Positions 51,142 through 61,296 of a stretch of 64,000 nucleotides of DNA are shown here, piece after piece. The stretch lies in contig OY755171.1 in NCBI GenBank assembly GCA_963576735.1, positions 21,612,182 to 21,676,181 of the forward strand. The letters are read 5' to 3'. A model generated the notes under the pieces. That model had not been told where the DNA came from. It worked only from the letters and a program-made list of their open reading frames with translations, and did not search any database. Position 1 is the stretch's first letter, and the number at the start of each line of letters is the position of its first letter. A program made the translations under genes and the position numbers. This stretch comes from Bedellia somnulentella (Eukaryota; Arthropoda; Insecta; Lepidoptera; Bedelliidae).

Positions 51142-52144
51142 TTGAGTTGTAAATAAAGTAGAGTATAAAAGTTCTATTCCATGGGAGACCATTGACCCCA
51201 ACTATCATGACAGGTTTAATTATTTTACCAGCATCCTATACTTGCTAATACAAAAAATGGGGAAGTGCTATTATAGTTAACATAGTCATAATTTGCAAAG
51301 AAATAAAATATGAGAGTTCATTAATTGTTTATAAGGTGGTAATGTGTCATTAATATAAATGTAATGAATTATTTTCAAATTGTGCATTTTCCAGATCACT
51401 CGGTGCTTTGATCCGAATCTTTTGAAATGATAAACGATGACGTTTCGATAGGTTTGGAATGATGTTGCAAATTATCATACGATATTGGTGTAGTCATTCG
51501 AGCTTTGAATCTTTGCGGGTTTTTCTAAATATTTGATAATCAAGCTATCATCGACTTTATACTTCCGATCGCGAAGTAAATTAAATATTAATGTACTTAT
51601 AAGTTATATAGTTACATAGTTAAGTAGTATACGTATAAGTTTTTATGCAAAACAACAGCGTCACTATAAATACAATGAAAAAAAAAAAACTGATATTAAA
51701 GAACTAGAAAGGACATAATGTAACGCACAGCTAGGCAGTAGGCCAGGCATAGACTTGAAAAATATAATCATCCTTTTCAAGAAGTAACGTAAAAAGTAGT
51801 TTTTTTCTAATAACATTAAATGACGTAATTTTAATGGGGAAATTTAGTTTTAACATTGTGTATAAAAAAAACCTAAATAGGGAACATTATTCTCTGACTA
51901 ACGTTTTATAAGTTTCTATCATTATATTTATTCAGTAATAGAACCATGAAGTAGAGTTGACCTTCAATCAATAACAACCTTGGACTTATTGTAATGAACA
52001 GTTTTCTAATAGCTCGAGACGTACCGGTGAAGGTTTTTTACATTTATGTGTAATGATTCTTGTTAAAATATATTGTAATGATTTCTTTGAAAAACATATA
52101 TTATTAATTCATGTTGATTTTTAATATGAGTACCTTTTGTTAAT

Positions 52145-52233
52145 CAGTTTTGTAAAGTGTTTCATCTCAACTTCCGTTTTAAGCAACCAGTTTTGTAAAG
52201 TGTTTTGTAACTCAACTTCCGGTTGAAGTGACT
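52145..52233 (+). repeat. Two direct ~44-bp repeats in an LTR-like region
   Basis: CAGTTTTGTAAAGTGTTT...CAACTTCC occurs at 52145-52187 and 52188-52233. A GC-rich stretch and an AATAAA (near 52414) follow, a layout reminiscent of a solo LTR. No primer-binding site, gag or pol was seen nearby, so the LTR idea is weak. Confidence 0.4.
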
Positions 52234-52597
52234 GTTTTCGGTTTGACAAGTAATGGGTGGGGGCGAGGACGGCTGTTGAGGCGGGACATTATTTTTAGTC
52301 ATTCTATTGTTAGCAGGAGTGAAGTAAAGACGTTTAGTCAAAGTTACTGCCCGTAATTATAGTACAAATAGTTAATTGTTAGTTGTAATATATTTATATA
52401 TGACCAAGTGGAAATAAAGTCAGTGTTCAAGAATTGGAGTTGCATTATATATGTTTATCAATATCGTTTCTTCGTAAATGGAAGAAGTGAGGTCATGGAA
52501 TGTGAAACAGTTAAGCTGTTAATGAATACCTATTCTTATTTATATTTTCAGTTTACTATCACACTTGTGCATGAATAGAAAAACTTCGAAGCAAAAC

Positions 52598-52684
52598 TAT
52601 AATATGTGTAGCCCAGACCCGGGACTTGAAGCCTCATCGCCTGCACAATAGGCGGTGTTCTACCCACTGGGCTATCACGGCTCA
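52598..52684 (-). mobile_element. SINE-B tRNA-like head only
   Basis: Minus-strand GTGATAGCCCAGTGGGTAGA (A box) and a degenerate B box; the SINE body is absent. Confidence 0.6.
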
Positions 52685-54340
52685 TGAGTTCTAAGATTAA
52701 ATCAAGTATACAGAACAATAGAGATTGAGTGAAAGTTGATGCAATATTTAATTTGTATCGCAAATTTCTTAATACCGCTAGTAGTTGAATGTTGCGGCGA
52801 TAGTAATAAGAAGTTGTCAGTTCCACTTATTTTCTATGAGTGGATAATTACCTTGTTAGACTTGTGTAGTCCGTAGGGAGAACTGTTGGGAAGTAATTAT
52901 TTAGTTTATATTAGTATATTTGATTGAGTTAGCGACTATTACCACGGTGATGTTAAATTTGTTTTACGTTTAATGTGCGCAAATTGGTTTATTGTGATTT
53001 TATTATTGTATATATATATCCATATAGATAGTAATATGTGAAAACTTGTTATTGGCATTAAGTTGTATATTTTCTGTAAGTTTTCCGAAGAAAATAAAAT
53101 AAAATAAAATTATCAACTAATCCTACGTTAATGTTTATTTGTATTATTATTTATTATATTTATTGGAAGAGATATAATAAATAATAATATATAATTCTGA
53201 TTTAACAAGATATATTTCTGATATCTAGATTGCTGTGACAGTGACCAAACGTCAGAGTCAAGATATAATACAACTTAATATTGGACCAATAATCGTCTAA
53301 AACTTCATAAAATCAACACTGTTTATTTTCCTGACCCTCTGTTGGACTTGATAAAATTTGTTCATTATTGAGGTATATAATTAAATAAATCCACATTTTC
53401 CGTGTTCCTGGTTACATTTTATTAAGTTTTTTCACTTTTAGTGTGTGTCAGTTTGTTTAAAATTCAGTAAATGTTTCACAGCTGCTGGAACTAACAAAAA
53501 AACTTTCCAATACAAAGCACTAAAGAAACCCTTTTGAAACTTTTACATTCAACTTCTCTTTGCTACCAAACTGTTAAAAGTTGTATCACGCTCAGAAATA
53601 AACTGAAAAAAATGTTATTTTGTTTGTTTAAGTTTAAACAATTTAAATTTGAAACAAAACAATGTATATTAAAAATTTATGATTACAAGTGAAAAAAAAA
53701 ATAAGTAAAAGTTTATACATTAAGTATTAGTATGACGTCACATAAAGGTTAACCTCACGTTTTTTTAGAAAATTCAATCCCTTTCAAAAATGCAAAACGA
53801 CTTTATTCTTTCAGGGTTGCGTTCTTACTCTAAGTTTTGATTTGCTTGGTGTTTACAGATCCACAATCATAACTTGGCCGGCGGCGACTCTAGTACTACT
53901 GTCGCCATTTTGAAATTTCGGCCTGTCATTGTCAGTTAGTTCTTAACTAAATAAAAATTATAGGGTTACCTACGTATATAATAAATTATCACTTTCATTA
54001 ATATTTTTTGTAGTGGAAACTTTTTTTCAAAGACAATTATTTTTATGATGTATCTTTGCTTATTGATAAACGCTTTTATTTCCAGTATTCAATATAAAAA
54101 TTCATGAAAATTATTATTTATATTGTTAAATTTTATCTAAGTAGGCTAACACCGTCCGAAAAGTTGTGCGCGCATCGATAGTCATGCGGTGCGGGTTACG
54201 GGAAGTTGGGAAATGCTCCTGAATAAGATTTCACTTCGTATACACTGATGCGTGGGTTCTAATCCTAATGCGGGGATGTACCAATGTGTCATTTATAAGT
54301 CATAACTGTCTGACATATATATAAAAATACAAGGCAAATA

Positions 54341-54701
54341 CGACGTGATAGCTTAATGGGTAGAACACCGGTTAAGGTGCAAGCGACTCACTAGTCTTCA
54401 AATCCCGAATCGGGCCTACACCAATTTGTCTTTTCTAAAGTCATATGTGTGGTTAATTTATCACGGTTGTGAACGGTGAGGAAACCCACATGGCTGAGTT
54501 GTACTTAGTCGTGTGACAGTGTATTCGTGGAAAACGGCGATAGTCCTGCCCCCTATCACGTGAGTATACTGTTTATGCAAAGCGTGGGTACTCTGAACAC
54601 CAGGTGACAAAGTCACGTGATGTTCAGAAGTATTAGTACCTCTGCCAAATCCCTTCGGGGGTATTCGGCGTAAACGTTTATGTTATGTTATGTTATATGT
54701 A
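54341..54701 (+). mobile_element. SINE-B full-length copy
   Basis: Head GACGTGATAGCTTAATGGGT, body lacking one short segment (GGGAAAACATCGTGA), tail GGCGTAAACGTTTATG then (TTATG)3. Confidence 0.83.
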
Positions 54702-54994
54702 ACAAGGTTGTTAACAGCAATAAAAAAGTGCCCATAAATTCACTGACCCAGCAAAATGAATGACCCAAACGATATCTGATGTTTAGAATTATTTTTTCTG
54801 TGCCACCTTTTTGGGGGATCTATGTGTGAATATGAAATGTAAAAGACAGTACACGACAAGGTAAGCCTCTAATTTACAGGATTATAAAAATGATTTTAAG
54901 TAGTTACCCACTTATTAACTCTGAGTGTCACAAATAACAAATCCTTGAGTATAAAATAATGAAACAGCTTGCAGAAAAGTACAATTGGCAGTAA

Positions 54995-55360
54995 CATAAC
55001 ATAACATAAACGTTCACGCCGAATATTCCCGAAGGGGTTGGCAGAGGTACTAATACTTCTGATCATCACGTGACTTTATCACCTGGTGTTCAGAGTACCC
55101 ACGTTTTGCATGGACAGTGTACTCACGTGATAGGGGGCAGGCCTATCGCCGTTTTTTACGAATACACTGTCACATGACTAAGTACAACTCAGACATGTGG
55201 GTTTCCTCACGATGTTTTCCCTCACCGCTAACAACCATGATAAATTAACCACACATATGTCTTTTAGAAAAGACAAATTGGTGTAGGCCCGACTCAGGAT
55301 TTGAACACTAGTCGTTTGCACGATAACCGAGTGTTCTACCCACTGGGCTATCACGGTTGC
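54995..55360 (-). mobile_element. SINE-B full-length copy, inverted partner
   Basis: Starts with (CATAA)3 and AACGTTCACGCCGAATATTC, ends at the head GTGATAGCCCAGTGGGTAGA. It is tail to tail with the 54341-54701 copy across ~290 bp. Confidence 0.85.
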
Positions 55361-55533
55361 TTTTGCACAATTGGCAGTGTTATCGCTAAAAGCTTCCAGA
55401 CAACATTTGGAAGGTAAGATCATCAAATTTAGGATACACAGTCATTCGGGAAGACATACCAGACAAGGGCAAAAATAAATAAATATAATTAGCTTACATT
55501 AAAACGAACTTGTTTACTTACAATAATAGCTAT

Positions 55534-55785
55534 TACATACATACATACATATACTCAAGGCTGTAAATCCCTAGAAGGGGTAGCCCGAGCTAAGGAACTA
55601 GAAACTCCTCAGCCACTTTCGGAAAGTTGAGTGGGGTAAAGATGGTAAAATAAAGGTTATTGTTAATGGGTCTCCAACCGCTTCGCCCAAAAACCTCTTA
55701 AAAGCCCCAATACCGTTAGTCGCCTCTTACGTACACCCACCGGCAGAAATGGGGTAGTGCTATTTTAAGCCGACACTACACAGCA
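55534..55785 (-). mobile_element. SINE-A full-length copy
   Basis: Minus-strand SINE-A with (CATA)n at the left and head GCTGTGTAGTGTCGGC at the right. Short remnants of a LINE-K-like 3'UTR (GTTATCGCTAAAAGC) lie just before it at 55365-55400. Confidence 0.8.
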
Positions 55786-56812
55786 ACTAGTTATTAATTA
55801 AATGAATATTATATAAATTGTTTTATTAAGACATTTCAATACATAAATAAATTAGCCTGTATGATGTAAAGTTATTTCCCTTATAATGGTTATTTTTTAT
55901 TTGCTGGCAATACTAATATCGATGACAGCGACAGCCCTTACCGGCCAAGAAAAGATTGTGGATCTGTAGTTTTTGCGTCTAGTCAGATAAAATAATAAAG
56001 GTAAGCAACGCAAGAAAAGCTTTTTAGGGTTGTAAAATAAAGTATGGTAATATCAGACAGTTTCTTAAAAATGACAATAGCTATCCACGAATTACTATTT
56101 GATATCTTTTTATATATTTATTATATTTATGCACACTTGAGTGTATATAACTAATTTAGATAACAACCTATATGTATTAGCAATAAAAATATTAAGTGTC
56201 AATTAAGTAATTCACTCATGTTAAGCGTGAATATAAACTAGATGAAAATCCAGCTTCAGCTTCAGAAATATAACTCATAATCAAGGTACAAAATGTAGGT
56301 AGATACTTCTGTTATCATCGGTTCTCAAAGAATATTAAAGGTAAGTAAGGTATATAGATTCGAATAGCTTCGATCATTGTTTTCATGACTGGTCGAGAAA
56401 GCCTGCTAATTGTTGACCAAAGCAACTACAGTTTATTAACTGTTGTTAAAGCTATTGTTCTTTTTATGCTTCTATGCTTAATTTTGCCAGTTTTTTAAAT
56501 CTGGTAAATATTATATAAGAGGTGAGAAGAATTTGTATCCTTCCAACTTCAAAGTAATACTAACTGCAAGCACTACTAACCTGATCACAAAATATGACTT
56601 TTAAGCGACAAATCATCATTGCTAACATTCTCAAATGAAAACACCTTACATTAATGAAAAACTGAAAGTACCTAAAATATAAATAAAAACAACAACTATT
56701 TACATTCGTGTAACAGTAAAAATAACGTGCCTGTTTCTGTATGTGTTCATGATACCTTAACACAGGCAGTGCATGTGTGCATGTATTAATATATGTCGGT
56801 ATAAAGAAAAAA
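55786..56812. other. AT-rich spacer without recognised features
   Basis: No gene or known repeat seen. Confidence 0.45.
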
Positions 56813-57395
56813 AGAGGACAAGTGCGAGTTGAACTCGCGTGAAGAGGGTTCCGTACGATGTTAAAGTTGGTACGCACAATATTGAGTGATTTACCATGTT
56901 ATTTTAAATTGTTATATACCATGTTATTTAAATGGACTTTTTATAGGTTTTCCTATAATCTATAAGGAGAAAACTAATTTCTGTATTTTTTTCAAAATTT
57001 TAGGTTCAGTAGTTTCGGAGATAAGGGGGGGGGATGGTCAATTTTCGTCTATTTTTTTTAATAACTTGGAAACTATTTATTTTAAAAATACAAAAAAATA
57101 CATTTAAGATCTTCTTTTGACAAGACCTTTCATTTGATATGCCACACGATGCAGTTTTCAGATATTTTTTATTTTACTTTTCCCTTCCCCTCCAAAAATG
57201 ACCCTCCATATACAGATTTCATCTGCTCACGTCACACCTCTGTGTTTGGGTCACAGGAATTGATATGTGTACCAAATTTCAACTTAATCGGTCTAATAGA
57301 TTTGGAGATAATTGACTGTAAGCGACGGACGGACAGACACACGAGTGATCCTATAAGGGTTCCGTTTTTGTATTCAGACGTACGGAACCCTAAAA
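56813..57395 (+). mobile_element. Repeat with inverted GGGTTCCGTAC ends
   Basis: Begins GACAAGTGCGAGTTGAACTC, then GAGGGTTCCGTACG (56845-56858), and ends CGTACGGAACCCTA (57380-57393), so the ends mirror each other. The interior has GTAGTTTCGGAGATAAGGG and GGACGGACAGACACACGAG, a familiar lepidopteran repeat. Probably a non-autonomous DNA element. The embedded ORFs are accidental. Confidence 0.55.
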
Positions 57396-57508
57396 ATATT
57401 GAGCCGCTTACCGACCTTACCGAGTTTAATTTCCGATTCCGAATTTAATTTTTTTTTGCAACGTCTACGACTGAAGAAAAGAGTATCTAATAGTAATTTC
57501 ATCAAGGA

Positions 57509-57757
57509 GTACGGTAGACTCGATCGAAACCACCTTTCAAAAAGTTTCCTTTACGAAACGATTTAAAAATATTATGAAACAAAACGTTTATGACATCGGG
57601 TGTCAGTCAAAATGGCGACTGAAATTTTTATGTCAACACCATTACAATTTAGCAAAATACTCGACAATCCGAATTTTGCAGATAGATGTTGTCGACTCAA
57701 AATCATTATTTTTTTATGTTTTATCATAAAGGTAAGGTTTCGATCGAGTCTACCGTA
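57509..57757. mobile_element. MITE with 23-bp perfect terminal inverted repeats
   Basis: GTACGGTAGACTCGATCGAA(ACC) at 57509-57531 is the exact complement of the sequence at 57735-57757. The interior is 203 bp and non-coding. Candidate short non-autonomous DNA transposon. Confidence 0.82.
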
Positions 57758-57799
57758 CCCCGCGACGAAATTATTAATATAGATATACTGTACATGTAC

Positions 57800-57905
57800 A
57801 ACCTGAATAGATATACTCACGGACTCATGGCTTTGAATACCAAAGAGGTAGTGAAATAAGAATTTAACTAGCCATTTTTGTAAGTGGATAGGTGATAAGA
57901 TGATT
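57800..57905 (-). mobile_element. Degenerate SINE-A tail
   Basis: TATACTCACGG, AAAGAGGTAGTG, GCCATTTTTGTAAGTGG: a diverged 3' part of SINE-A. Confidence 0.45.
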
Positions 57906-58829
57906 AAAATATAGTATTGTTAAGTGTTATAATAAATAAAATACATAAATATGTGATCCGAAACTTCTGAATTCTAACGAAAGGAAACCATATGTTTAAA
58001 TCATTAAATTTATAAAACATAACCCAACTTACTGAAATTTCATTAAATAGAAAATTATTTGCTCTAACTAAACTTTTTCTGATATAATATAGAATCCATC
58101 AAAACTCGAGCTAAAGTGATTTGGGTTGATAAATCAACATTGATTTATCCATTAAGTTGTTTAATTCTTCTTGCCTGATGATTATAAGGGTCGTTATAGC
58201 AAATTGAAACAAAAGCTAAATTGAATAAAGGAGCGGCTCACAATGAAATTGTTAACTTAATATTTAGATTTTTAGGCCTAAAATGTTCATACAACCAAAC
58301 TAACAATAAGCGGACATATCTGGTTTTTAATAACATGAGAATAATTTAACAATCCTCATCAGACCATTGTTCTGCATAATAAAGAGAGAAAACTTACTTT
58401 AAGCACAAATCCTGATTGAAATAATCACAACTTACAACATTGATGGCGTTTTGCCAAATATTTTCCACTAGATTGCTTACTTCTTTTCACTTTCTCTATA
58501 TCAGGGCTGATCTGAGATTTCATTATAGACAGTGCTTTTGTTATTCAAGAAGTCGAACCAAAATTTATATAATACAATTCATTTTGACAAAAGCTACTGT
58601 CTGAATTCACTACACCTGAATACTTGACTGTGTTGTTGCTGTTAATGAACTTACAACTAATGTTATTCAGGAAAATAAGCAATTCATGTATTTTTCATTT
58701 TGTATGTTAAAAGGCCAAGAACTTTAAGTTAGTCCTTTAAATAACTAATGATCGCAATCATTATAGTTCCCACTTGTTGTGTATTCTTTCAGATATAAAA
58801 ATAATTATGAAGACAATAACCAAGAAATT
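57906..58829. other. AT-rich spacer without recognised features
   Basis: No gene or known repeat seen. Confidence 0.45.
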
Positions 58830-58942
58830 TTACAATTTTTTCCCTACTCCACTTACAAAAGTGGCTGAGGAATTTCTTGTGCCGAAGCTCTGGCTATCTT
58901 TTCTAGGGATTTATAGCCGTGAAAATATGTATATATGTAAGA
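58830..58942 (+). mobile_element. SINE-A 3' fragment
   Basis: CCCTACTCCACTTACAAAAG, GTGGCTGAGGAATTTC, then TTTATAGCCGTGAAAATATG. Confidence 0.65.
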
Positions 58943-58994
58943 GGAGAGTAGTCCAATCATTAAACAAGTAATAATATCAGAAAAAAACAGGTGA

Positions 58995-59178
58995 CTTATT
59001 ATAAATTCTTTTGCCACTTTTGCAAGACAAGTGAGGTAAATAAGTTAAAATAAAGGATGGTTGATGATTGATCTCCAGCCATATCACTGACTTAACCCGA
59101 AAACCCTAAGTCGCCTCTTACAACACCTGCGAAGAGATATGGGTAACTGCTGTTGTGAACCGTCACTACAAAGCTTGT
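58995..59178 (-). mobile_element. Diverged SINE-A copy
   Basis: GCCACTTTTGCAAGACAAGT, ATTGATCTCCAGCCATATCA, CCCTAAGTCGCCTCTTAC: head-proximal two thirds of SINE-A, degenerate. Confidence 0.5.
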
Positions 59179-59479
59179 ATATAAATCTGTATCAGACAAA
59201 TAAATCATACATTATTAATAAAATATGTAATATCATTAAATATGTGTTCAATAGAAATCGGAATATATCTCTTGATTAAATGCAAGTCAAGTGTGTTAGC
59301 CACTATTTACAAAACAGCGTGCTGAGGCAGATTTACGGCAAACCTCACTCGGCGTCACATTTGTTATATGCAAATGTTGAAGCAGTTTAGATAAGTAGCT
59401 TTATTGCCGTTCCTGAAACTCCGAGTCGCAAGTGGATTTTGTATTACTTATCCAACTTCGTAATGCTGCACCTTGATAT

Positions 59480-59870
59480 GTCCCTGGTAAACTGTAAGGT
59501 ATAGAAATATAAGAGTGAGAAATAGTGTGAACCGTGAATGAGTAGGTGTGAAAGATGACGTAGTATGCAAGATAGAATAAGGAATGTTAAGGTGGTCTGG
59601 GCACATAGAGAGGATAGATGAAAATAAAGTAGCGAAATGTGGATGATTGTTAGCAGATACCGGCCTCGTAAAACGTTTCTACACCAGATAGAAAAGGTCC
59701 TAATAAAGGACGGGCGCCAAAGTGAGAAGATTAAAATAGCATGAATGAGAAGAAAAACGTATGTGAGGGAAGCAAGATAGGTTAGTCAAGATCGTACTAA
59801 GTGTTGATCGATTGTCTCTGCCTGCTCTAATGGGAAAAATGGGTGTGAGTAAATGTAGGTAAGTAAGTAA
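59480..59870 (+). mobile_element. RTE-1 fragment, degenerate
   Basis: Plus-strand copy of the RTE C-terminal end (GTTAAGGTGGTCTGGGCACA, CCAGATAGAAAAGGTCCTAA, GATCGTACTAAGTGTTGATC, then GGGTGTGAGTAAATGTAGG). Several frameshifts; the target-proximal tail is (TAAG)n-like. Confidence 0.7.
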
Positions 59871-59883
59871 AAAGTCTGACTGC

Positions 59884-60205
59884 CTCCATGGTCTCGCGGT
59901 TAAGGGCTTGGTTTCAAGCACGGAGATCTCGGGTTCAATCCCCGGGGGGTGGAAACCTTACAAATTTATTTTTTTGTAAGATTCAACCCATTCTGGAAGG
60001 ATTGCAGGCTTAAATCATCTGATTATCCGAAAATTAAGATGATTCCGTGCTTCGTAGGGCACGTTAAGCCGTCGTTCCTGGCCACTTTTACGGTAGAAGT
60101 CGTTAGTCTGCCAACCCACAATTATTCAGCGTGGTGGACTATGGCCAAATCACCCTATATAGGGTAGGCTAGAGCCCCTTGGTAGGGACATATATAGGCT
60201 GTGAG
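59884..60205 (+). mobile_element. SINE-C: tRNA-derived lepidopteran SINE
   Basis: The tRNA-like head (GGTCTCGCGGTTAAGGGCTT, B box GGGTTCAATCCC) is followed by the body GATTCCGTGCTTCGTAGGGC, ACGTTAAGCCGTCG and CAGCGTGGTGGACTATGGCC. The GGCACGTTAAGCCGT core is one I recall from many moth SINEs. Single copy in this window. Confidence 0.72.
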
Positions 60206-61209
60206 GAAGTAAAAAGTGTTACTATCTATCCATCACCACATACAAAATAGTTATTTTTTAATGGAGACTGTAAATTTCCTGTATGATTTTTAAGTATTGA
60301 CGAAGAGCACAAATTATTTTGCTTATATTTGAAGGCAGTTTAGCTCTTCAACAGAACATTTAACATATTATGTGTCTGACGGCACGCAAAGGTAAGCATC
60401 ACTTATTATAAGAAAACACAATGCTTTTACAGGAATGCACAATGAATATGTTTGTAGCAGGTTGCGAATCTACTCGAAGTAATGGGTTACTCTAAGTTTA
60501 AACTTTTCTTTTTAAAAGATTATGATAGATGAAATAAAACTCATATGTATAAAATATATTCATTTATTTAAACACGTCTAATCTTCAACAATGTTAAAAA
60601 TGTATATAGAACTGTCTCATATAATATTATATTTATTACTATAAAAACTGATAAGCAATATTGAGATTTCCCATTGAGTCTCTTAATTTACCTAGAATAC
60701 ACCAATCAATATAAACACTGAGGCAATAAAAAATCCTTGTTCCATAAAATGTACACATCTAATAAAATGTAATTTATTCATAAACGTCTAAGGATTACGT
60801 CCTTATTAATAAACGAATACGGTTTAATGAAAACCAATTTCGCTTCAATTTGAAATAGTTAATAAAGTGGTGTTATTTACTCGTTTAACAAGCCTCGACC
60901 TGGGTTTGTGATTCAATTTATTTTTAATAATATTTTTTTACTTCTTTACAAAATGCTTTAAACTATACAATACAATATCATGATACAGTGAATGTACATA
61001 ATAATATGATAATCTAAAAATACGTTTAATATAAATCTCTTTAAAAAACATTTAACTTTTATCAACCTAACTTAGATATCCGTTGATTGTATTCATTATT
61101 CCCAAAGAGTAAACTTTGAATGTTTGGGAAGTAACAAGTGGTTGCCGGGCGGGATGCATGTCTCATAGCTTTTGTGAGATACCGAATTTTTTTTATTATT
61201 TGGCAAAAA
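60206..61209. other. Gene C 3' flank
   Basis: AT-rich. Similarity to the gene A 3' flank is limited to about 61104-61190. No further gene seen. Confidence 0.5.
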
Positions 61210-61296
61210 TCACAGTTCAATGGGCGCTAAGCCTCTCCACGAGACCCCGGCGCGCAGTAAGTGGTATAATCGTAGAACACACCGAATGCATGCACA
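61210..61296 (-). CDS. Gene C exon 6
   Basis: The exon has 87 nt with acceptor CCACAG. It encodes CACIRCVLRLYHLLRAG and ends IEL at a TGA aligned with that of gene A. A candidate AATAAA lies just downstream (61192-61197, minus). Confidence 0.77.
   Translation of the reverse strand, partial: CACIRCVLRLYHLLRAGVSWRGLAPIEL

Larger units (their letters stand above)
51142..54340. other. Long AT-rich spacer
   Basis: Contains the direct repeats at 52145-52233 and the SINE-B head at 52598-52684. No host exon recognised by eye in ~3.2 kb. Confidence 0.4.

Noticed and set aside
57134..57448. 104-codon plus-strand frame
   Set aside because: Lies within a repetitive non-autonomous element with mirrored ends.
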